A stretch of DNA of 13,680 bases. It comes from Bacteroidales bacterium. GTDB lineage: Bacteria > Bacteroidota > Bacteroidia > Bacteroidales > P3. Under the pieces are notes generated by a model. It was not told the DNA's origin and ran no database searches. It saw nothing but the letters and a program-made list of their open reading frames with translations. The stretch covers positions 1 to 13,680 of the forward strand of contig JAFZTV010000075.1 in NCBI GenBank assembly GCA_017618625.1, written 5' to 3'. Positions 6,722 to 11,457 of this stretch are shown here, piece by piece (the stretch's first letter is position 1; each line of letters starts with the position of its first letter). The position numbers and the translations under genes were made by a program.

Positions 6722-6750
6722 TTGCGGTCAAAACTTTTTTCGTAACTTTG
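6722..6750 (+). promoter_or_regulatory. Promoter of the TraB/GumN-family gene
   Basis: TAACTTTG at 6743-6750 matches TAnnTTTG exactly. The upstream element is weak (TTG at 6722-6724, spacing 18). The transcript should begin near 6754, giving a leader of about 20 bases to the ATG at 6775. Confidence 0.6.
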
Positions 6751-6774
6751 CAGCTCGTTTGAAACGCTATCACT

Positions 6775-7686
6775 ATGAAAAAGACTTTTATCGCGGTCAT
6801 CGTATTGACCTTCACTTTCGCCTCGGCGCAGGCGCAGTTGCTGTATAAAATAAGCGGCAACGGATTGGAGAAACCGAGCTATATTGTTGGCACTTATCAC
6901 CTTGCGCCAGCGGAGTTTGCGGAGAAGATTCCTGGATTGAACGCGGCCTTCGAGTCGTGCGACCAGGTTTATGGCGAGATAGATATGCGCGAGACCTCGA
7001 AGCCCGAGAAGCAGCTGGAGATGCAGCAGAAACAGGTGCTGCCCGACGGGAAGACGCTGACGTCGCTGCTCACGGGCGAACAGCTGAACAAACTGAACGC
7101 GCTGCTGCGCGAGGTACTGGGCAAAGACCTTAACAACGAGGCATTTGCGGCACAGATGAACCGTCTGTCGCCGGCGCTGGTGTCGAACACCATCATGCTC
7201 TACACCTACGCGAAGGACAACCCCGCACTGCTGACCGCCGACCAGTCGAAGCTGATTGACGGATACTTCCAGTTTGCCGCCGCAGAGAAAGGCAAAGCAG
7301 TGAAGGGCTTTGAGACAGCCGACTTCCAGATGGAGGCCCTCTTTGGAAATTCTATTGAGCAGCAAGTGGAAGACCTGATGTGCATAGTGGAGAACTACCG
7401 CGAGACGACGGATATGGCGGAGTTTGTGACGGAGGCCTACTTCTCGCAGGACCTTGACCAGCTGCAGGACTTGAGCGAGGACGAGGCAGCAAGCAGCTGC
7501 GGCTCGTCGCCCGAAGACAGCGAAAAACTCATATATGACCGCAACGCCGACTGGGTGAAGGCGATGCCCGCCATCATGAAGGAGAAACCGACCTTTTTCG
7601 CCGTCGGCGCGATGCACCTGTGCGGCGAAAGAGGAGTGCTCGCCCTGCTGAAAGAGGCGGGCTACACGGTGGAAGCGGTGAAATAG
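6775..7686 (+). CDS. TraB/GumN-family exported protein, 303 residues
   Basis: The N-terminus MKKTFIAVIVLTFTFASAQA is a signal peptide, so the product is exported. Family marks are the N-terminal GxxH box GTYH (39-42), the conserved VYGEID at 65-70 with Glu68, and the C-terminal GxxH box GAMH (278-281) in the segment FFAVGAMHLCGERGVLALLKEAGYTVE. These paired GxxH boxes and the glutamate define the TraB/PrgY/GumN/Tiki superfamily, proposed to be metal-dependent proteases. Length is normal for the Bacteroidota members. Whether this protein is a protease, and on what substrate, is not shown. The gene has its own promoter and is followed by 93 bases before bamD, which also has a promoter-like element, so it may be a separate unit. 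Confidence 0.9.
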   Translation: MKKTFIAVIVLTFTFASAQAQLLYKISGNGLEKPSYIVGTYHLAPAEFAEKIPGLNAAFESCDQVYGEIDMRETSKPEKQLEMQQKQVLPDGKTLTSLLTGEQLNKLNALLREVLGKDLNNEAFAAQMNRLSPALVSNTIMLYTYAKDNPALLTADQSKLIDGYFQFAAAEKGKAVKGFETADFQMEALFGNSIEQQVEDLMCIVENYRETTDMAEFVTEAYFSQDLDQLQDLSEDEAASSCGSSPEDSEKLIYDRNADWVKAMPAIMKEKPTFFAVGAMHLCGERGVLALLKEAGYTVEAVK

Positions 7687-7767
7687 GGCGCGCGGAAAAG
7701 AGGACGGACGAAGCCCAAAAAAAGAAGCAAAATATCACTATATACAATAATAATACAAAAATTGTGT

Positions 7768-7775
7768 TATTTTTG
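7768..7775 (+). promoter_or_regulatory. -7-like element just before bamD
   Basis: TATTTTTG at 7768-7775 matches TAnnTTTG. No TTTG lies 19-21 bases upstream. The bamD ATG (7780) is only five bases beyond, so transcription would begin at or next to the start codon. Confidence 0.5.
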
Positions 7776-7779
7776 CATT

Positions 7780-8592
7780 ATGAAAAGAATACAGCAAGTC
7801 TGCATTATATTATTGTCCGTCATAGCCTTATGTGGATGTAACGGCACCGAGAAGCTGGTAAAAAGCAACGATTTCGACGCAAAATACAAGGCGGCGATGG
7901 ATTATTACGAGCAGGGACGCTACTCGAAAGCCATCCAGTTGTTTGAAAATCTTTCGATGCACTACCGCGGACGCGACTACTCGGAGAACATCTCGTGGTA
8001 CTACGGCCAGGCGCTGCTGAAAGAGAAGGACTACTATACTGCGGCGTACCAGTTCAAGAGCTTCGTGCGCCAGTTCCCGTACAGCCGCAACGCAGAGGAG
8101 GCTCTGTTCCTCTCGGCATACTGCAAATATCAGGATTCGCCCTCGTACACCCTCGACCAGACGGCCACCAAAGAGGCGATAACGGAGATGGAGCAGTTTG
8201 TCGATAAATACCCGCAGTCGGTGCATATACCCGAGGTGAACGGATACCTCGACGAGATGCGCAACAAGTTGATGCTGAAAGACTACGAGATTGCCTACGG
8301 ATACTACAAGATTGAGGCATACCACGCGGCATACGTATCGCTGCAACATTTCCTGAACTACTACCCAGAGTCGGAGAAACGCGAAGAGGCGATGTACTAC
8401 ATGCTGAAATCGGGTTACGAATACGGCATCAACAGCCGCGAGGACAAGATGAAAGAGCGCCTGCAGCAGGTGGTGAACGACTTCGAGAAGTTCTCGGCAT
8501 CGTTCTCGAACTCGAAATATCTGTCCAACGCGCAGAGCATATACACGAAAAGCCGCTCGGCGCTGGCGAAACTGGAGAATAGCGGTCAGTAG
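7780..8592 (+). CDS. bamD: Outer-membrane protein assembly factor BamD
   Basis: A 270-residue lipoprotein of the BamD/YfiO/ComL family, a periplasm-facing component of the BAM complex that inserts beta-barrel proteins into the outer membrane with BamA. The signal MKRIQQVCIILLSVIALCGC carries lipobox LCGC with lipidated Cys20. Tetratricopeptide-like helical pairs follow, for example YKAAMDYYEQGRYSKAIQLF, YYGQALLKEKDYYTAAYQF with FVRQFPYSRNAEEALFLSAY, and AYHAAYVSLQHFLNYYPESEKREEAMYYM, which is the usual YfiO layout. The ATG at 7780 is chosen over an in-frame ATG at 7762 because the latter would put MCYFCI before the signal and overlap the promoter-like element. It leads the bamD-rpoZ-coaBC run typical of Bacteroidota. 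Confidence 0.93.
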   Translation: MKRIQQVCIILLSVIALCGCNGTEKLVKSNDFDAKYKAAMDYYEQGRYSKAIQLFENLSMHYRGRDYSENISWYYGQALLKEKDYYTAAYQFKSFVRQFPYSRNAEEALFLSAYCKYQDSPSYTLDQTATKEAITEMEQFVDKYPQSVHIPEVNGYLDEMRNKLMLKDYEIAYGYYKIEAYHAAYVSLQHFLNYYPESEKREEAMYYMLKSGYEYGINSREDKMKERLQQVVNDFEKFSASFSNSKYLSNAQSIYTKSRSALAKLENSGQ

Positions 8593-8596
8593 TCAG

Positions 8597-8615
8597 GTGT
8601 GTGCCCGCACAGGGG
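8597..8615 (+). repeat. Boundary palindromic repeat, copy A1
   Basis: GTGTGTGCCCGCACAGGGG starts 4 bases after the bamD stop. It matches the core GTGCGTGCCCGCACAGGGCG with a C-to-T change (the stem keeps a G-U pair, GTGTG with CGCAC) and G for C at the right end. Confidence 0.8.
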
Positions 8616-8634
8616 TCGTGCCCGACAGGGCAAT
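8615..8634 (+). repeat. Boundary palindromic repeat, copy A2
   Basis: GTCGTGCCCGACAGGGCAAT abuts copy A1. Compared with the core it has lost one base from each arm of the first stem (GTCG with CGAC instead of GTGCG with CGCAC), so pairing is kept. The second stem, GCCC with GGGC, is intact. Confidence 0.75.
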
Positions 8635-8652
8635 TGGAAGTTATCCACTAAC

Positions 8653-8684
8653 GCAATAACACAATAACAAAATAACGCAATAAA
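8653..8684. repeat. 8-bp tandem repeat before rpoZ
   Basis: Four units: GCAATAAC, ACAATAAC, AAAATAAC and GCAATAAA. They end 7 bases before the rpoZ ATG, leaving the ribosome landing zone A-rich and unstructured. No Shine-Dalgarno sequence is present. Confidence 0.8.
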
Positions 8685-8691
8685 AACATCA

Positions 8692-9102
8692 ATGGAAGCT
8701 AAAGAACAGAAAGAAGAAGCTACAAAGAATGTGCGCAGACCTAAAGTCATCAACACAACTATCACCCGCAACACCAACGACTTCAGCCAGGAGACGGGCA
8801 ACATCTATGAGACCGTCGCGATGTTGACCAAGCGCGCCAACCAGCTGGCCGTGGAAGAGAAGAAGGAGCTGCACAAGAAAATCGAGGAGTTCTCGACAGG
8901 CACCGACACTATGGACGAGATGTTCGAAAACCGCGAACAGATCGAGATAGTGCGCCACTATGAGCAGATGCCCAAGCCCGTTCTGGTTGCCACTCAGGAA
9001 TATCTTGACCACGAGATGTACTACCGCAACCCCGCCAAGGAGAACAAAGAGCAGCAAGCCATCGAAGCTCTCGAGAACGAGGTGATTGCAAAGAAGAAGT
9101 AA
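8692..9102 (+). CDS. rpoZ: DNA-directed RNA polymerase omega subunit
   Basis: A 136-residue protein of the Bacteroidota type of RNA polymerase omega (Rpb6-like). Omega helps beta-prime fold and stabilises the core enzyme. The conserved part is at about residues 22-60: TTITRNTNDFSQETGNIYETVAMLTKRANQLAVEEKKEL, with the family's VAMLTKRANQLA helix. The remaining half is charged and helical, longer than proteobacterial omega (about 90 residues) but usual for this phylum. Its place between bamD and coaBC supports the assignment. The start ATG follows an A-rich tandem repeat, 99 bases after the bamD stop, and the stop is followed after 4 bases by copy B of the boundary repeat. Confidence 0.85.
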   Translation: MEAKEQKEEATKNVRRPKVINTTITRNTNDFSQETGNIYETVAMLTKRANQLAVEEKKELHKKIEEFSTGTDTMDEMFENREQIEIVRHYEQMPKPVLVATQEYLDHEMYYRNPAKENKEQQAIEALENEVIAKKK

Positions 9103-9106
9103 CTAG

Positions 9107-9128
9107 GTACCTGCCCGCACGGGGCGTA
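9107..9128 (+). repeat. Boundary palindromic repeat, copy B
   Basis: It starts 4 bases after the rpoZ stop and reads GTACCTGCCCGCACGGGGCG then TA. The first stem of the family is broken here, but GTAC at 9107-9110 pairs with GTAC at 9126-9129 and GCCC with GGGC inside it, so a hairpin is still possible. Confidence 0.7.
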
Positions 9129-9151
9129 CAAGGCGGTCATTGGCATTTGAC

Positions 9152-10375
9152 ATGAAAGTCATCATCGGCATAACGGGAGGCATCGCGGCCTACAAGGCGC
9201 CCGAACTGGTGCGCCTGTTCCGCAAAGCGGGACACGAGGTGCAGTGTGTGGCCACAAGCCACGCGCTGGAGTTTGTGACACCGCTGACGCTGGAGACGGT
9301 GTCGGGTCGCAAGCTCTACAGCGACCTCTTCGCGCCCGCCAACGACCACACCACCGAGCATGTGTCGCTCAAAGACTGGGGCGACGTGATGGTGGTGGCA
9401 CCCGCCACAGCCAACATCATAGGCAAGATGGCAAGCGGCATCGGCGACGACGCCCTCTCGACATTGCTGCTGGCGTTCAGCGGCAAACCCGTATATGTGT
9501 GTCCGGCGATGAACACACAGATGATGGAGAACGAGGCGGTGAAACGCAACCTCGAAACCCTGAAGTCGTGGGGCATCCACATCATCGAACCCACCGAAGG
9601 AGAGCTGGCATGCGGCGCCGTAGGCAAAGGTCGGATGGAAGACCCCGCCAACATCTTCGAGACAGTCATGAATGGGTGCGTGCCCGCACAGGGCGATAAC
9701 AATCGGCCAACGGTCGGTTCGTTGACTGGCAAGCGGGTTCTCATCACCGCAGGGCCCACATACGAACGCATCGACTCGGTGCGATTCATCGGCAACTACT
9801 CGTCGGGCAAGATGGGTTTCGCCCTCGCCGAAGAGTTCGCCAATCGCGGCGCTCACGTCTTTCTGGTGACCGGCCCTACCGCACTCACAGCAAAGCACCA
9901 CAACATCGAACGCATAGACGTGGAGTCGGCACAGCAGATGTACGACGCCTGCATGGATCGGTTCGACAGCTGCAATGTCGCCGTACTCTCGGCGGCTGTG
10001 GCCGACTACCGTCCTGAAAGCACCTACGACGGCAAGATGAAGAAGCAGGGCGACGAAGGGATGGTGATACGCCTTGTGCAGAACCCCGACATACTCGCCA
10101 CCCTCGGCAAACGCAAACGCGAAGGGCAGCTGCTGGTGGGTTTCGCCTTGGAGACAGCCAACGAGATGGCCTACGCACAGGAGAAGCTGCAACGCAAAGG
10201 GTTGGACATGATTGTGCTGAACTCGCTGCGCGACAAAGGTGCAGGATTCGGCACCGACACCAACAAGGTGACCATCATCGACCGCGACGGCAACACCACC
10301 GAAGGCTCGCTGAAAAGCAAAGCCGACGTGGCTAAAGACATCGTGGACGCCATAAACCTGAAACTAAAAACCTAA
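9152..10375 (+). CDS. coaBC: Bifunctional phosphopantothenoylcysteine decarboxylase / phosphopantothenate-cysteine ligase
   Basis: A 407-residue fusion enzyme of coenzyme A synthesis: CoaB joins cysteine to 4'-phosphopantothenate and CoaC, an FMN protein, decarboxylates the product. CoaC (residues 1-173) opens with KVIIGITGGIAAYKAPELVR and shows the active-site His70, the PAMN motif (118-121) and the clamp ACGAVGKGRM with Cys154. CoaB (about 192-407) shows GKRVLITAGPTYERID, FIGNYSSGKMG, AAVADYRP (281-288), the KMKK lysine region (295-298), GFALET (330-335) and DMIVLNS. ATG 9152 is chosen over an in-frame TTG 12 bases upstream because the conserved domain starts there. The linker, residues 175-182, is encoded by a copy of the dispersed boundary repeat. 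The next gene starts 13 bases after the stop. Confidence 0.95.
   Translation: MKVIIGITGGIAAYKAPELVRLFRKAGHEVQCVATSHALEFVTPLTLETVSGRKLYSDLFAPANDHTTEHVSLKDWGDVMVVAPATANIIGKMASGIGDDALSTLLLAFSGKPVYVCPAMNTQMMENEAVKRNLETLKSWGIHIIEPTEGELACGAVGKGRMEDPANIFETVMNGCVPAQGDNNRPTVGSLTGKRVLITAGPTYERIDSVRFIGNYSSGKMGFALAEEFANRGAHVFLVTGPTALTAKHHNIERIDVESAQQMYDACMDRFDSCNVAVLSAAVADYRPESTYDGKMKKQGDEGMVIRLVQNPDILATLGKRKREGQLLVGFALETANEMAYAQEKLQRKGLDMIVLNSLRDKGAGFGTDTNKVTIIDRDGNTTEGSLKSKADVAKDIVDAINLKLKT
9676..9697 (+). repeat. Boundary palindromic repeat, copy C, inside coaBC
   Basis: GTGCGTGCCCGCACAGGGCG followed by AT, identical over 22 bases to copy D. It is read in frame as GCVPAQGD (residues 175-182) exactly between the two catalytic domains of CoaBC. 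Confidence 0.85.
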
Positions 10376-10388
10376 TACCACCAACGAC

Positions 10389-11375
10389 TTGAAAACACTC
10401 AGCATAACCTCCATCATCCTGTCCGGCATCGCGCTGATTGCGATTGCCGGAACTTTGTTTATTTTCGCCACCCACAAAGAGCCGCCGCACGAGATTCACA
10501 AGCAGGCGATACAACACAGCTACCACATCTACGCGCCGCCGATTCCCGACAGCGTCACCTTCTGCGGCGAACAGCTTCCGATGGACACCTACTATGTGCG
10601 CGAAGCCCTCGACCGCGAATTGATAGTGAACATGTACGGCCACACCAACATGATAATGTGGATGAAACGCGCCAACCGCGTGTTCCCCGTCATCGAGCCG
10701 ATACTGAAAAAGAACGGCGTGCCGTCGGACATGAAATACCTCTGCGTGGCCGAAAGCGGATTGACCAACGCCACCTCGCCTGCAAAGGCGCAGGGCTACT
10801 GGCAGTTTATGGAGGCGACGGGCAAAAGCTACGGATTGGAGATAAACGCCGACATCGACATGCGCAACGACCTGGAGGCATCGACCGAAGCCGCCTGCCG
10901 TTATCTTAAGACCCTATACAACCACCTGGGGAGCTGGTCGGCGGCTGCGGCGGCATACAACTGCGGCGAAGGCGGCCTCTCGAAACGCATGAGCCAGCAG
11001 TCGGTGAAGTCGTACTACGACACCCGCCTGAACGTCGAGACCTCTCGCTACGTCTATCGCATAGTGGCGATAAAGCTGGTGATGCAACACCCTCAGGACT
11101 ACGGTTTCCAGCTGCGCAAATGCGACCTCTATCCCACCATCCCCTACACCACCACGACGCTCAGCGGTCAGAACATCGACCTCTACGAGTTCGCCAAGAA
11201 GAACGGCACCACCTACAAGATGCTACGCGAGCTGAACCCATGGCTGAACAACGACAAAATCGTGAACAAAGCCAACAAGAGCTACACCGTACGCATACCA
11301 GCCAAAGACGGCATAAGCCTCAAAGCCATACTGAAAGACGAAAACAAATCGACCGCAGTAGTGACCCGTCAGTAA
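10389..11375 (+). CDS. Membrane-anchored lytic transglycosylase with LysM domain (MltD-like)
   Basis: A 328-residue protein of 1D-type (MltD-like) lytic transglycosylases, which cut the MurNAc-GlcNAc bond of peptidoglycan with formation of a 1,6-anhydro end. Residues 8-27 are a hydrophobic anchor or signal. The SLT catalytic domain is at about 98-205, with the catalytic Glu122 in CVAESGLTNATS, then AQGYWQFMEATGKSYGL and SAAAAAYNCGEGGL (184-197). A LysM peptidoglycan-binding domain follows at about 258-304 (NIDLYEFAKKNGTTYKMLRELNPWL). The start is TTG at 10389, since no ATG precedes the hydrophobic segment and the next internal Met would remove it. The gene follows coaBC by 13 bases and is probably co-transcribed; copy D of the boundary repeat begins immediately after its stop. 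Confidence 0.88.
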   Translation: MKTLSITSIILSGIALIAIAGTLFIFATHKEPPHEIHKQAIQHSYHIYAPPIPDSVTFCGEQLPMDTYYVREALDRELIVNMYGHTNMIMWMKRANRVFPVIEPILKKNGVPSDMKYLCVAESGLTNATSPAKAQGYWQFMEATGKSYGLEINADIDMRNDLEASTEAACRYLKTLYNHLGSWSAAAAAYNCGEGGLSKRMSQQSVKSYYDTRLNVETSRYVYRIVAIKLVMQHPQDYGFQLRKCDLYPTIPYTTTTLSGQNIDLYEFAKKNGTTYKMLRELNPWLNNDKIVNKANKSYTVRIPAKDGISLKAILKDENKSTAVVTRQ

Positions 11376-11397
11376 GTGCGTGCCCGCACAGGGCGAT
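11376..11397 (+). repeat. Boundary palindromic repeat, copy D
   Basis: GTGCGTGCCCGCACAGGGCG followed by AT begins directly after the transglycosylase TAA. It can fold as GTGCG-loop-CGCAC or alternatively GCCC-loop-GGGC. It is followed by a T-rich stretch (TTATTTAGTTTT), so weak terminator or pause activity is conceivable. Confidence 0.85.
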
Positions 11398-11399
11398 TA

Positions 11400-11443
11400 T
11401 TTAGTTTTAAGTGGTAAGTTTCATGTTTTTAGTTTTGAGTGGT
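11400..11443. repeat. 16-bp direct repeat before uvrA
   Basis: TTTAGTTTTAAGTGGT at 11400-11415 and TTTAGTTTTGAGTGGT at 11428-11443 differ at one base. The second copy contains a full TAnnTTTG element; the first has A in place of the final G. Confidence 0.85.
11430..11437 (+). promoter_or_regulatory. Possible uvrA promoter (-7 element)
   Basis: TAGTTTTG matches TAnnTTTG. Twenty bases upstream stands TTTA (11406-11409) instead of TTTG. The transcript would begin near 11441-11443, about 15 bases before the uvrA ATG, so uvrA may be transcribed separately from the genes before it. Confidence 0.5.
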
Positions 11444-11457
11444 CGTTGTCCGTTGAA

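Noticed and set aside
6655..7617. 320-residue open frame antisense to the TraB/GumN gene
   Set aside because: Its C-terminus runs into the tandem repeats and its composition is that of a reverse-frame shadow.
7762..7779. Upstream ATG for bamD
   Set aside because: It would add MCYFCI before a complete lipoprotein signal and would lie on the promoter-like element.
9140..9151. In-frame TTG start for coaBC
   Set aside because: The conserved CoaC domain begins at ATG 9152; the four extra residues match nothing.
9137..10192. 351-residue open frame antisense to coaBC
   Set aside because: Shadow frame rich in His, Cys and Gly; no family, and coaBC is fully conserved on the plus strand.
8597..11397. 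Reading the dispersed repeat as a CRISPR array or as ordinary terminators
   Set aside because: Copies are hundreds of bases apart with genes between them, so there is no repeat-spacer pattern. One copy lies inside a coding region and the copies lack consistent T-runs, so simple terminators do not explain them.
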